Shown here piece by piece: positions 27,806 through 36,964 of a stretch of 56,190 nucleotides of DNA. The position numbers were made by a program, and so were the translations under genes. Origin of the DNA: Candidatus Avacidaminococcus intestinavium (lineage in GTDB: Bacteria > Bacillota > Negativicutes > Acidaminococcales > Acidaminococcaceae). A model generated the notes under the pieces. The model made no database searches and was not told where the DNA came from. It saw only the letters and a program-made list of their open reading frames with translations. The stretch covers positions 1 through 56,190 of the forward strand of contig DVNI01000021.1 of the NCBI GenBank assembly GCA_018714505.1, given 5' to 3'. Position 1 is the stretch's first letter; every line of letters starts with the position of its first letter.

Positions 27806-29122
27806 ATGAAACAGAATTCTCTTTTTAGAAATGATGAAGCACAACCATTAGCGGCGAAACTCCGTCCACAATCGCTGGAGGAATTTGTCGGTCAAACACA
27901 CCTTTTGGGGCAAGGAAAAGTCTTGCGCAATTTGATTGAAAGTGACCGTATTGCTTCCATGATTTTCTGGGGTCCACCTGGTGTTGGCAAAACAACTTTA
28001 GCGCAGATTATCGCGCAACATACCAAAGCTGTTTTTATTGATTTCTCAGCTGTTACCAGTGGCATTAAAGAAATTCGTACTGTCATGCAAAAGGCTGAGG
28101 ATAATCGTAACTATGGTGAGAAAACCATTTTATTTGTCGATGAAATTCATCGCTTCAATAAAGCGCAACAAGATGCTTTCCTACCATTCGTAGAAAAAGG
28201 TAGCATCATTCTAATTGGTGCTACAACCGAAAATCCTTCTTTTGAGATTAACGGTGCATTACTTTCCCGCTGTAAAGTTTTTGTTTTGCATTCGCTAAAG
28301 ACAGACGACCTAAAAACATTACTTACTCGTGCCTTAAAAGATCCTCGTGGTTTTGGCAAGCAAAGAGTTATAATGTCACCCGATATGCTAGACGTTATTG
28401 CTAACTTTGCCAACGGTGATGCTCGAACTGCTCTTTCAACACTAGAAATGGTCATTCTTAATGGAAATACCGAGAATGGCACCGTTACTATTACGCCAGA
28501 AACATTGGAACAATGCATCTCCAAGAAATCTTTACTATACGACAAAAACGGTGAAGAACATTATAATATTATCTCTGCCTTACACAAATCCATGCGAAAT
28601 TCTGATCCTGATGCCGCTGTCTATTGGCTAGCAAGAATGCTGGAAGCTGGTGAAGATCCGCTTTATGTAGCAAGGCGCATAGTACGTTTTGCCAGTGAAG
28701 ATGTTGGTCTGCCCGATCCTAATGCGCTTACAATAGCCATTGCTGCTTATCAGGCTTGTCACTTTATTGGTATGCCAGAGTGCAGCGTCCACCTTACGCA
28801 AGCAGTAGTCTATCTCTCGATTGCGCCAAAGTCCAATGCTCTTTATCTCGCTTACGAAAGTGCTAAGCGGGATGCACTAACGCAGCTTTCTGATCCTGTT
28901 CCACTCGTCATTCGCAATGCGCCCACTAGCTTAATGAAAGATCTTGACTACGGCAAGGGCTATCAATATGCTCACAACAGCGAAGACAAGCTTACGACTA
29001 TGCAATGTCTACCGGACGCTCTAATGGGCAAAGAATATTACAAACCAACGGAGCAAGGGCTAGAAGCTAAATATAAAGCTCGTCTAGAGCAGATTAAAGA
29101 CTGGAAGAAAAAGCATAAATGA
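27806..29122 (+). CDS. rarA: RarA/MgsA-type AAA ATPase (replication-recombination)
   Basis: 438 residues. AKLRPQSLEEFVGQTHLLG start, Walker A GPPGVGKTTLAQ, Walker B LFVDEIHRFNKAQQDAFLP, GATTENPSFEINGALLSRC sensor region, then the MgsA C-terminal domain (KSMRNSDPDAAVYWLARMLEAG). It is a clamp-loader-like ATPase acting at stalled forks. TATAAT at 27753-27758 precedes it; SD GAGGGGG. Confidence 0.95.
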   Translation: MKQNSLFRNDEAQPLAAKLRPQSLEEFVGQTHLLGQGKVLRNLIESDRIASMIFWGPPGVGKTTLAQIIAQHTKAVFIDFSAVTSGIKEIRTVMQKAEDNRNYGEKTILFVDEIHRFNKAQQDAFLPFVEKGSIILIGATTENPSFEINGALLSRCKVFVLHSLKTDDLKTLLTRALKDPRGFGKQRVIMSPDMLDVIANFANGDARTALSTLEMVILNGNTENGTVTITPETLEQCISKKSLLYDKNGEEHYNIISALHKSMRNSDPDAAVYWLARMLEAGEDPLYVARRIVRFASEDVGLPDPNALTIAIAAYQACHFIGMPECSVHLTQAVVYLSIAPKSNALYLAYESAKRDALTQLSDPVPLVIRNAPTSLMKDLDYGKGYQYAHNSEDKLTTMQCLPDALMGKEYYKPTEQGLEAKYKARLEQIKDWKKKHK

Positions 29123-29212
29123 TACTACGTAAAGGAGTTTTCTCTTTCTTGTGGAATTAGATATTTTATAATTGCTGTCTACGGACATCTTTTGGAAAGG
29201 ATTGGTGTATTA

Positions 29213-30529
29213 ATGAAGGATATGACGAATTTACCTCATCTTTGGCGAACTTGCCTAGCCGCAATCAAAAAAGAAGTAGTACCAGCCTTAGGTTGTACTG
29301 AACCTATCTCTTTAGCTTTCGCTGCCGCAGTTGCTGCTTCCTATCTTCAAAAACCCATTGAGAAAATAGAGGCTAAAGTGTCAGCCAATTTAATGAAAAA
29401 TGGTATGGGCGTGACTGTACCTGGCACTGAAACCACAGGGCTGATTATTGCCGCTGCTGTAGGTGCTTTAGGTGGTAACCCTGATGCAAAACTCGAAGTA
29501 CTAAAAAATATTACGTCTGAGCAAGTCGCCGCTGCGAAACAAATGTTAGCCGACAACAAAGTAACCATTAGCGTCGCTGACGTAACCAAACCGCTCTATG
29601 CTGAGGCAACGCTTTTTAATGGCGCGGATTATGTCAAAGTCGCTATCGCCGATGACCATACAAATGTTATCTTAATTGAGCAAAATCATAAAGTGCTTTT
29701 TGCTGCTACAATCAATACTAATTTACATGCTACTAAAACAGAATATTCGTTAGCAGGTATCACCGCTGCAGATATCTACGATTTTGCTATGTCTGCGCCG
29801 CTCTCCTTGATTGATTTTATTGAGGAAGCCGCCACGATGAATGAAAACTTATCGGCGCTTGGTATGAGTGGAAAATATGGTATGAAAATCGGCGCTACGA
29901 TCAACAGCAATATTAAAGTTGGCATGATGGAGAACGGTCTTTTAACCCAAATTTTGATGCGCACTGCGGCTGCTTCCGATGCCCGCATGGGTGGAGCAAC
30001 ACTACCTGCCATGACAAACTCTGGTTCTGGTAATCAAGGTATTGCCGCAACGATGCCCGTTGTCGTTGTTGCGCAGCATCTCAAGGTTTCACGCGAACGC
30101 TTAGTGCGAGCCCTAGTGTTATCCCATATGATGGCAATCTATATTCATGACCGCCTACCAAAACTTTCTGCCTTTTGCGCAGTGACATCTGCCTCGATGG
30201 GAGCTGCCGCCGGTATGAGCTATCTTTTGAAACCCGATTTTTCTACTGTCAGTATGGCCATTTCTAATATGATTGGAGACGTTTCCGGCATGATCTGTGA
30301 TGGTGCTTCCAATAGTTGTGCCATGAAAGTGTCTACCTCTGCCGGCTCTGCTTTTAAGGCCGTGCTCATGGCACTAGAAGGAATTCGCGTCAGTGGTACT
30401 GAAGGAATCGTTGCTGAAGAACTTGACTCTTCTATTAATAATTTAGGTAAACTGGCCTGTCAAGGCATGGCACAAACAGATGCTCAAATCTTGCAAATTA
30501 TGCTCGATAAAATGCCTTCTTATACTTAA
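29213..30529 (+). CDS. L-cysteine desulfidase/serine dehydratase alpha-like protein (UPF0597)
   Basis: 438 residues from ATG 29213 (AAAGGA upstream; an in-frame TTG at 29192 also exists). VVPALGCTEPISLAFAAA near the N-terminus and MICDGASNSCAMKVS late supply the conserved cysteines of the [4Fe-4S] cluster. This family (CyuA/YhaM, CdsB) breaks L-cysteine into pyruvate, ammonia and sulfide; some members deaminate serine. Monocistronic, 90 bp after rarA. Confidence 0.86.
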   Translation: MKDMTNLPHLWRTCLAAIKKEVVPALGCTEPISLAFAAAVAASYLQKPIEKIEAKVSANLMKNGMGVTVPGTETTGLIIAAAVGALGGNPDAKLEVLKNITSEQVAAAKQMLADNKVTISVADVTKPLYAEATLFNGADYVKVAIADDHTNVILIEQNHKVLFAATINTNLHATKTEYSLAGITAADIYDFAMSAPLSLIDFIEEAATMNENLSALGMSGKYGMKIGATINSNIKVGMMENGLLTQILMRTAAASDARMGGATLPAMTNSGSGNQGIAATMPVVVVAQHLKVSRERLVRALVLSHMMAIYIHDRLPKLSAFCAVTSASMGAAAGMSYLLKPDFSTVSMAISNMIGDVSGMICDGASNSCAMKVSTSAGSAFKAVLMALEGIRVSGTEGIVAEELDSSINNLGKLACQGMAQTDAQILQIMLDKMPSYT

Positions 30530-30551
30530 AAAACACTATAATATATTTTGC

Positions 30552-31721
30552 TTACGATTTTTTTATATGCAAAAATTCCATTGGTTTTCTTAAAGTTAAT
30601 ACTACTAAAGAACCAAATATCGGCACAAATACTAACAAAGTCAAAGTTGCGAGTAAACCATGTTGATCAGCATACTGACCGATAAGCGGCGTAACTAAGC
30701 CACCAATGCTGACAGCAAGTCCCAAAGTAACACCTGAAGCAAAACCTATTTTGTTCGGTAAATATTTTTGACCTAATAACACCAAAGGCCCCGAAATAGA
30801 GAACAAAGAAAACGCTACTGGCAACAATAATAATGTCGCTAAAGTTACATCTTTGACCATGGTCAAACAATATAAAGACGGCACTAACAAAACAAAACCT
30901 AATCTCACCACATTTAATACGCCGTAACGATCAGCAAGTCTACCACCAAGTAAAGTGCTCACCGCGCCAGCGGTAAACATAATAGTTAGAGCCATACCGC
31001 TGACTGCTTCTGATTGATACAATACTTTCAGCCAATAAAGTGGCAAGAAGGTATTCAAACTATAAAAGATAATCGAACGTGCTACAATTGCCAAGGTTAG
31101 CCACGAAAACTTGCCCCACTCGTCTTTAACCAAAATAGTATCCGCTTGTTGCGTTTGATTCGATGCACTTAATAAGGGAATAAACTCTTTTACTTGTGAT
31201 CCCAAAACAAAAAACATAATAATTGCAGGAATTGCCAAAACTATTGTTCCTTTGAGCCCCCAGAGCAAAAGAGCTGGTGTGACTAATGCCGGTCCTAAGG
31301 CAAAACCGATATTACCACCTACGGAAAAAATACTAATCCCTGAACCTTTTTTCTCACCGGCTGCTCGATTAGCAAATTTTGCGGCTTCCGGATGAAAAGC
31401 AGCAATTCCTATGCCACTGATGATTGCGGCAATAAACATTGACCAATAATTTGGTAAATAACCGATAGTCGCTAGACTTGTTCCTGCTAACAAAACGCCA
31501 CTAGGCATCAACCATGATTTTGATGCTTTATCTGCCCACAGACCGAAAAGCGGCTGTACAATAGAAGAAGATAACGCCATTGCAAAAATTAATCCGGCTG
31601 CCGATGCATAACTCAAATTACCGCTCATAATTAAAAACGGCAAAATTGCAGGCAATGCTCCTTGGTTTAAATCTGTAAAGGCATGTCCTAAAGATAAGAC
31701 CCATAAAAATTTTTTATTCAT
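30552..31721 (-). CDS. MFS transporter, fosmidomycin resistance (Fsr) type
   Basis: 389 residues, 12 membrane helices. LGHAFTDLNQGALPAILPFL at the N-terminus, GIAAFHPEAAKFANRAAG, and SVGGNIGFALGPAL are marks of the Fsr branch of the major facilitator superfamily. Likely a drug or metabolite exporter. Convergent with the desulfidase gene (22 bp). SD AGAGGT. Confidence 0.88.
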   Translation of the reverse strand: MNKKFLWVLSLGHAFTDLNQGALPAILPFLIMSGNLSYASAAGLIFAMALSSSIVQPLFGLWADKASKSWLMPSGVLLAGTSLATIGYLPNYWSMFIAAIISGIGIAAFHPEAAKFANRAAGEKKGSGISIFSVGGNIGFALGPALVTPALLLWGLKGTIVLAIPAIIMFFVLGSQVKEFIPLLSASNQTQQADTILVKDEWGKFSWLTLAIVARSIIFYSLNTFLPLYWLKVLYQSEAVSGMALTIMFTAGAVSTLLGGRLADRYGVLNVVRLGFVLLVPSLYCLTMVKDVTLATLLLLPVAFSLFSISGPLVLLGQKYLPNKIGFASGVTLGLAVSIGGLVTPLIGQYADQHGLLATLTLLVFVPIFGSLVVLTLRKPMEFLHIKKS

Positions 31722-31907
31722 AGAAACCTCTTTTCTTTTTTACACCAGATTATTCTCTCTCCTCAAGATTACGCAATATTTTGGTAAAGGTCAATAACAA
31801 TCTTCATTTTCCAATACAATATTTTTTTATTCCCTTGAACTAGCTTGTTTTACCTAATATATTTTTATTTTATACTACAGTTTGAGCAAAACGTTTTTTA
31901 TTCTTTA

Positions 31908-31944
31908 ACTATTCACTTGACTATTAGCGTAAATATTATATTAT
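31908..31944 (+). promoter_or_regulatory. Promoter of the H1-like gene (shared motif)
   Basis: TTGACT (31917-31922), 16-bp spacer, TATTAT (31939-31944), with ATTCAC just before the -35, the same as at 18475-18508. The likeness extends over both boxes and the upstream hexamer. Confidence 0.65.
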
Positions 31945-31994
31945 TAGGGTAGATAGTTCTACAAAAAAACTTGTTTCGTTAAGGAGGGTTTATC

Positions 31995-32351
31995 ATGGCC
32001 AAAGATATCGGTAAAAAAACTGACAAGATTGCAAAGAAGTTAAAGAAAAAAACCGGTGAAGTCCTAAGTGAACAAATTGCTGAATTAAAAGAGAAAATCC
32101 AAGCTTTAGAAACGCAGCTAACAGCGAGCGGGGTTGAAGCAGGACAAAAGCTCAAAGAAACAGCAGTAGAAAAAGCCAGTCACGTCTTAGATTTGATAGA
32201 TGAAAAACTAGACGAGAAACCAAAAAAAGCTCCTGCCAAACGTACTGTTAAACCAAAAGTAACCAAAGAGAGTAAGCCAACCAAAGCAACAAAAAAAGCT
32301 CCTACGGCCAAAAAGGCAACAAAAGCTAAAAAAGCTAGTACGACTAAATAA
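31995..32351 (+). CDS. Lys/Ala-rich histone H1-like protein
   Basis: 118 residues. The first 60 are charged and helical with a coiled-coil look (AELKEKIQALETQLTA), like phasin or CsbD-type stress proteins. The C-terminal 50 are Lys/Ala/Thr/Pro-rich with repeated AKK and TKK units (KAPTAKKATKAKKASTTK), typical of eukaryote-like H1 tails in bacteria. Probable nucleoid or nucleic-acid binder; function unproven. Strong SD (AAGGAGGG). Confidence 0.75.
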   Translation: MAKDIGKKTDKIAKKLKKKTGEVLSEQIAELKEKIQALETQLTASGVEAGQKLKETAVEKASHVLDLIDEKLDEKPKKAPAKRTVKPKVTKESKPTKATKKAPTAKKATKAKKASTTK

Positions 32352-32365
32352 ATTATATTATAAAT

Positions 32366-32415
32366 AAAAAAGAACACCTCTGTCTGATTAACAAGATAGA
32401 GGTGTTCTTTTTTTA
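32366..32415. terminator. Bidirectional intrinsic terminator
   Basis: AAAAAGAACACCTCT pairs with AGAGGTGTTCTTTTT, then a T run. It ends the H1-like gene and overlaps the stop of the convergent permease. Confidence 0.88.
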
Positions 32416-33648
32416 AATTTCTTCAGCAATGTTTTTACTATAAAGCAATCTAGAACAGACTAAACTAATGAGAGAACCTATGGTTAAAATGCCCAATAAT
32501 GCAATGACTTCCATACTGCTAATTTCATGCGGAAAAGCAATTGCTGTTTTTTGTTCTAAAAAATTAATCAAGAAATAGTAAATACCATGTCCTAAAATAA
32601 ATCCGCAAATAATACCAAAAATTATCTGCAAAAAGCCTTCACCAAAAGCAACCAAAGATAGTGCCTGTCGCCCAGCACCAAGTGCACGCAAGATAAAGCG
32701 ATCTCTAACTTTACTTAGATTTGACCAATAAATACTTAATGCGATAATCGCAAAAACAATAATGAGCACTGCATAAGAAATCACTTTTAAAATCTTTTCT
32801 CCTTCACCCAGGATTTGTAACAACTGGATTACATTTTGCGAGGGGAAAATCAACTGAGCCTCATTGTTTTTTTGAAATTCTTTATACAAACTCATGGCCT
32901 CGGCATAACCTGTCGGTTTCACCAAAATAACCGTAGTCTCTTTGTGTTCATGTTCTGCACTCGGAGGTGCGCCTTCTTTGACCAATGTACTATGAGCGTG
33001 CTCGTGCAGTCGCCAAATACTACTTAAAGGAACAATAACCGCATCATCATAAGGACCACCTACAGACTGTAAGACACCAACTACCTTGAATTTATTTTCT
33101 TTATGTTCACTACTACCTTCTTCTAAGGCTTCAACTACGCCATGAGAAGAAGCAAATTCGTTTCCCACCTTAAGTCCAGTTTCCTTAGCAACTTTACTGC
33201 CTAAAACCGCTTCAAAGTTTTCTTCATTAAATACTCTTCCCTCTGCAAACTGAAGCCAAGGTTCTCCTTTTTGTTGCACCGTATGCTGAAAAATACTTTT
33301 TTCGGTACCCACAATGCGGTAGCCACGATAATTATCACCAAAACCAATCGGTATCGCACTTTGCACATTACTATTGGTTTTTAATTTCTCCAGTAGATCA
33401 TAGTCGATATTGCCAACCGGCTTATCTTGTAAAAATACTGTATTCAATGTTACTTGAAAAGAACTGCCCTTCGCCCCCACAATTAAATCAAACGGTTCAA
33501 CTGCACGTACCAAACCTTTTTGCACGCCATTTGAAATTAAAATAACCAATAACAATAGCCCAATACTACTGCCAATAATCGTTGAGGTGATTATCGTCTG
33601 AAGAGCATTTTTCCAAAGATTACGCCAAATCAATAGAAAATAATTCAT
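32413..33648 (-). CDS. FtsX/MacB-like ABC permease with His-rich loop (zinc-linked type)
   Basis: 411 residues. One N-terminal membrane helix, a large extracytoplasmic MacB-like domain, then three C-terminal helices with FtsX features (SKVRDRFILRALGAGRQALSL). The periplasmic part has a His-rich stretch (LHEHAHSTLV, then EHEHKETTV), suggesting metal binding. Together with the ATPase and the DUF3299-like protein upstream it resembles the Pseudomonas PA4064-PA4066 set, under Zur control there. It starts 1 bp after the ATPase gene. Confidence 0.8.
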   Translation of the reverse strand: MNYFLLIWRNLWKNALQTIITSTIIGSSIGLLLLVILISNGVQKGLVRAVEPFDLIVGAKGSSFQVTLNTVFLQDKPVGNIDYDLLEKLKTNSNVQSAIPIGFGDNYRGYRIVGTEKSIFQHTVQQKGEPWLQFAEGRVFNEENFEAVLGSKVAKETGLKVGNEFASSHGVVEALEEGSSEHKENKFKVVGVLQSVGGPYDDAVIVPLSSIWRLHEHAHSTLVKEGAPPSAEHEHKETTVILVKPTGYAEAMSLYKEFQKNNEAQLIFPSQNVIQLLQILGEGEKILKVISYAVLIIVFAIIALSIYWSNLSKVRDRFILRALGAGRQALSLVAFGEGFLQIIFGIICGFILGHGIYYFLINFLEQKTAIAFPHEISSMEVIALLGILTIGSLISLVCSRLLYSKNIAEEI

Positions 33649-33649
33649 G

Positions 33650-34324
33650 TTAAACTATTCCTCCTTGCGGACGTAAAATAGGAAAACAACAATCAAATTG
33701 CTCGATAACCATAGGGTCATGACTACTAACCAGCATCGCTGCACCAGATTTTTTAGCAAAATCTCGCAATAAATTAATAATTAGCTTTGCATTTTCCTTA
33801 TCTAAACTAGCGGTAGGCTCATCAGCTAAAATTAACTTTGGCTCGGTAATAATAGCTCTTGCCACACCAACCCGTTGTTGCTCTCCGATACTCAGCGCGA
33901 AAGGTTTCATATTTATTTTTTCTGCTAGCCCTATTTCTTTAATTAAGCTTTTAATTTTATTATTAATTGCTTCATTAATCGGTAATTTAGCCAAGAATGC
34001 TGCCAATTGAATATTTTCTAAAACCGTTAATTGCTCTAGTAAATTAAATTTCTGAAAGATATAACCAATGTTTTGAGCTCGCCAAAGGTCACGTTGTTCT
34101 TCACTTAATTCCGTAATTTTTATTTCATCATAAACAACCTCACCCTCAGTCGGTAAAGTTAAACCCGCAACAACATTTAGAAGTGTTGTTTTACCAGAAC
34201 CGCTCGGTCCACAAATAACCGCCTGCTGATGATCTAAAAGCTCAAGCTTGGGAACTAGCAATATCGTCAAACGCTGCTGCTCCGCAAGAGTGACTTCTTT
34301 TTTTAAGTTTTTAATTATAAGCAT
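33650..34324 (-). CDS. ABC ATPase of LolD/MacB type
   Basis: 224 residues. Walker A GPSGSGKTTLLN, Q-loop FQKFNLLEQLTV, signature LSIGEQQRVGVARAI, Walker B LILADEPTASLD, H-loop SSHDPMVI. Partners the FtsX-like permease downstream in a mechanotransmission-type ABC complex. SD TGGAGAG. Confidence 0.9.
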   Translation of the reverse strand: MLIIKNLKKEVTLAEQQRLTILLVPKLELLDHQQAVICGPSGSGKTTLLNVVAGLTLPTEGEVVYDEIKITELSEEQRDLWRAQNIGYIFQKFNLLEQLTVLENIQLAAFLAKLPINEAINNKIKSLIKEIGLAEKINMKPFALSIGEQQRVGVARAIITEPKLILADEPTASLDKENAKLIINLLRDFAKKSGAAMLVSSHDPMVIEQFDCCFPILRPQGGIV

Positions 34325-34340
34325 TATAATCTCTCCAAAA

Positions 34341-34838
34341 TCAGATTGCAGACAATTGTTCAGCTTGAATTCTCACTAAACTCACAAAACCAGTTTCATC
34401 ATCAACCTCAGTTCCTAGTTCTAATGTTCCAATTACTCTAATTGGCCGATCATAAGGCAGCGCTGTTACCGGCTCTGATAACTTTACAACGACAATATTA
34501 TTAGGCCAATCTGCATCACTTGAACAAAACGGACAAATAGACATCGGTTCCTGCGTTAAAACAAAGAAATGAATGGTAGGCTTTAATGGCGGAGCCATAA
34601 AACCTACCATAGAAACTTTTTGGCCTTCTGATGAAACTAGTTTCTCCGAGAATTCTATTCCTAAAGAAGATACTGATGCATACATTTCATTGAACCTAAT
34701 TTCAACTGGATCAGCCGAAAACCATGCCGCTTCTGCATTCGAATGATATTTTATGCCCAGTTGATTAAAAAACACTGGCAAGTTCAAAAACGTTATACTC
34801 AGCACCACAAGAAAAACTACTCTTCGAAGAAACGTCAT
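34341..34838 (-). CDS. Exported DUF3299-like protein (zinc-operon type)
   Basis: 165 residues with an N-terminal membrane helix or uncleaved signal (residues 5-25). The rest carries GFMAPPLKPTIHFFVLT and SICPFCSSDADWPNNIV, the Cys-x-x-Cys core seen in DUF3299 proteins, and an OB-like ending (RPIRVIGTLELG). DUF3299 genes sit with LolD/FtsX-like ABC genes in Zur-regulated operons of proteobacteria; here the order is DUF3299, ATPase, permease. Function unknown, likely metal handling. SD AGAGGAG. Confidence 0.75.
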   Translation of the reverse strand: MTFLRRVVFLVVLSITFLNLPVFFNQLGIKYHSNAEAAWFSADPVEIRFNEMYASVSSLGIEFSEKLVSSEGQKVSMVGFMAPPLKPTIHFFVLTQEPMSICPFCSSDADWPNNIVVVKLSEPVTALPYDRPIRVIGTLELGTEVDDETGFVSLVRIQAEQLSAI

Positions 34839-34854
34839 AATTTATCTCCTCTGT

Positions 34855-36648
34855 TTATTTACTGTTTTTATTACCATTAATACCTAAGGCTCTTACCATG
34901 CCAAAGAATACTTCTGTATTATCTAAAACACCATGGAAATACTCTGCTCCTGGTCCTTCAGCATTCAAAATAATATCATCTGCCGAATGAACTTCACTTG
35001 ATTCATTAGCGGGAATATTACCTTTGTAAAATTCGCCAGTTGTCATAGGATTAGCAATCGCTTTTCCATCAGCCATGATAGCTGGTGACATTGGTTTCTC
35101 TTTAAATCTATAATCAATATTCGCATCTGGATGATTAGCAAAATGTACAGCTAAAGTTATCTCTGCATCAGGATTATCTGGATAACCATCTTTATTAGCA
35201 TCTACAAAACTAGGGAAACCTGCATCAGCATAAGTACGAACTGCTTCGCGTCCGGTCTTGCCATCTAATTCATGATAAGTGCCTGTAATGCTAGAACCAT
35301 GCGAGTGATCTGCAACAACAATCACTAATGTATCATTGTTTTGAGCTGCAAACTTACGTGCTTCACCAATAGCTTTATCAAATTCAATATTGTCATAAGC
35401 AGCGCGTTGCCAATCCATCGTATGTAATTGTTTATCGATGCAAGCACCTTCAACCATTAAGAAAAAGCCGTTAGGATTTTGCTTCAAAGAATTAATAGCC
35501 GTTGTTGTCATTTCAACTAATCCCGGTTGGTCATTAAAACCACCTAGTACGTCTGGGTTTTTAAGCATGGCACGATCTAGATAAACATTCATATTATCCA
35601 AGTTATACAACCCTAAAATCTTTTTAGCGTCTTTAGGTGTCGAACGCAAAGAGGTTTGTGTATCAGAGAAGTTATAACCATCTTTTTTAAATGCTTCAAT
35701 TAGGTTTTTTTCATCCTTACGTTTAGACCCTGGAATGCTTTGCGGTAGGAAATGTCTAGATCCGCCACCTAAGATAACATCCGGTTTATGATTGCCTGCT
35801 AGGAAGTCCTGTGCAATATAATTTTGCTCACTTCTTTTACGAGTATGTGTAATCATCGCAGCCGGTGTGGCATCAGTAATATTCGAAGTACTAACAAGCC
35901 CAACGCTCATATTCTTAGTACGTTTAACTAGTTCTACGATATTTTCTACTTTAGGATCATCAAAAGGATCTTTAGTACTATCAGCATAAGTTCCCATGGA
36001 ATTAACCACACCTTTATGACCAGTAGCATAAGCTGACGCACTGTTAGCGGAGTCTGTAACTAATGAATCATAACCCGACGTAGTGATTAATGCCATATTA
36101 GACATTTTTTCCATTTCGAGCAAATCATTATACTTGCCTTCGTTAATTCCTTTAGAAAGAATTCTTGCTATTTGGCGAGATTGCAAACTCATACCATCAC
36201 CAATCATCAAAATAACGTTCTTCGCTTTTTTTACTGCTTTATCTGCTACAACTACATATTCTACAGATCTTTTGAGATTGTTTGCCTCAACATTAATCCT
36301 AACATTGCCTGCTTTATTCCACTTTACTTGATCAATACGGTATGTACTAATTGAACCAGCTTTAGATACTTTTGCCTCTTTACCAAAAACAGTCGCAGCA
36401 TCCTTGCCATCAATCAACACCTTAATATCTTGCGGCGCTACATTTTCTACTTCAATCAAAAAATCAAATTGCTGGCCTACAACAAACTTAGCTCTATCAA
36501 TCGGTAAAATTGTTACAGGTGATTTGTTAACCATAGAATATGCTGCCGCATGCACTAATGGCAGTTCACTATTTGGTACTATTCCACTTAGAGTACTACC
36601 TAACATAAGTCCACATAATATCAAAGCATTTTTCTTTTTTCTTAACAC
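34855..36648 (-). CDS. phoA: Alkaline phosphatase (PhoA family, secreted)
   Basis: 597 residues from the GTG at 36648 (SD AAGGGG, 8 nt); a longer open frame exists upstream but lacks an SD. Signal peptide to about VHAAA. An N-terminal Ig-like domain (about 40-150) precedes the catalytic domain: Asp in MIGDGMSLQS, nucleophile Ser in LVTDSANSASAYATGHK, TSNITDATPAA, EGACIDKQLHTMDW and VADHSHG (Zn/Mg ligands). Hydrolyses phosphomonoesters outside the cell; divergent from the sugar dehydrogenase gene. Confidence 0.92.
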   Translation of the reverse strand: MLRKKKNALILCGLMLGSTLSGIVPNSELPLVHAAAYSMVNKSPVTILPIDRAKFVVGQQFDFLIEVENVAPQDIKVLIDGKDAATVFGKEAKVSKAGSISTYRIDQVKWNKAGNVRINVEANNLKRSVEYVVVADKAVKKAKNVILMIGDGMSLQSRQIARILSKGINEGKYNDLLEMEKMSNMALITTSGYDSLVTDSANSASAYATGHKGVVNSMGTYADSTKDPFDDPKVENIVELVKRTKNMSVGLVSTSNITDATPAAMITHTRKRSEQNYIAQDFLAGNHKPDVILGGGSRHFLPQSIPGSKRKDEKNLIEAFKKDGYNFSDTQTSLRSTPKDAKKILGLYNLDNMNVYLDRAMLKNPDVLGGFNDQPGLVEMTTTAINSLKQNPNGFFLMVEGACIDKQLHTMDWQRAAYDNIEFDKAIGEARKFAAQNNDTLVIVVADHSHGSSITGTYHELDGKTGREAVRTYADAGFPSFVDANKDGYPDNPDAEITLAVHFANHPDANIDYRFKEKPMSPAIMADGKAIANPMTTGEFYKGNIPANESSEVHSADDIILNAEGPGAEYFHGVLDNTEVFFGMVRALGINGNKNSK

Positions 36649-36737
36649 GTTACCGTCCCCTTTATTTGAGTTTATGTAATAGAACCTTACTATAATTAAG
36701 TATATGTCAAACAAATAGTTCTTTTGTTAATAGGACA

Positions 36738-36782
36738 TTAACTTTGCATTAATTTTTAATTAATCTTTATCTATGCTATAAT
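36738..36782 (+). promoter_or_regulatory. Pho-box-like direct repeats and -10 box
   Basis: Three 11-bp-spaced repeats beginning TTAA(C/T) at 36738, 36749 and 36760 are followed by TATAAT at 36777-36782. This matches the phased TT(A/T)A(A/C)-type repeats bound by PhoP/PhoB ahead of a -10 box. The site lies between phoA and the plus-strand dehydrogenase. Confidence 0.55.
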
Positions 36783-36788
36783 AAATAC

Positions 36789-36950
36789 AAAATATTGGTT
36801 AAGTAGTCCTAAGAAATCATAACGACTATTCTTAACCATTCATAGATCTTTTACGCCATAGTAAAAAAGCGCATGATTAACTTTTTTCGCAGCAATATGC
36901 GGAATATTAATCATGTTTTTTTTATAACAATTAACATATATTGAACACGA
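36789..36950 (+). promoter_or_regulatory. Structured 5' leader with intrinsic terminator (possible attenuator)
   Basis: The leader downstream of the -10 box has a hairpin of TGGTTAAG-TAGTC with GACTA-(tt)-CTTAACCA (36796-36838), then CATGATTAA/TTAATCATG (36872-36880 and 36907-36915) enclosing an inner CGC/GCG hairpin and followed by eight T's. No plus-strand gene lies upstream, so the terminator is inside the leader of the dehydrogenase gene. SD GAGGAGG comes 30 nt later. No known riboswitch consensus recognised. Confidence 0.6.
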
Positions 36951-36964
36951 GGAGGTATTTGATT

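Noticed and set aside
32180-32377. Hydrophobic open frame on the minus strand opposite the H1-like gene
   Set aside because: It is the mirror of a Lys/Ala-rich coding region and has no start signal.
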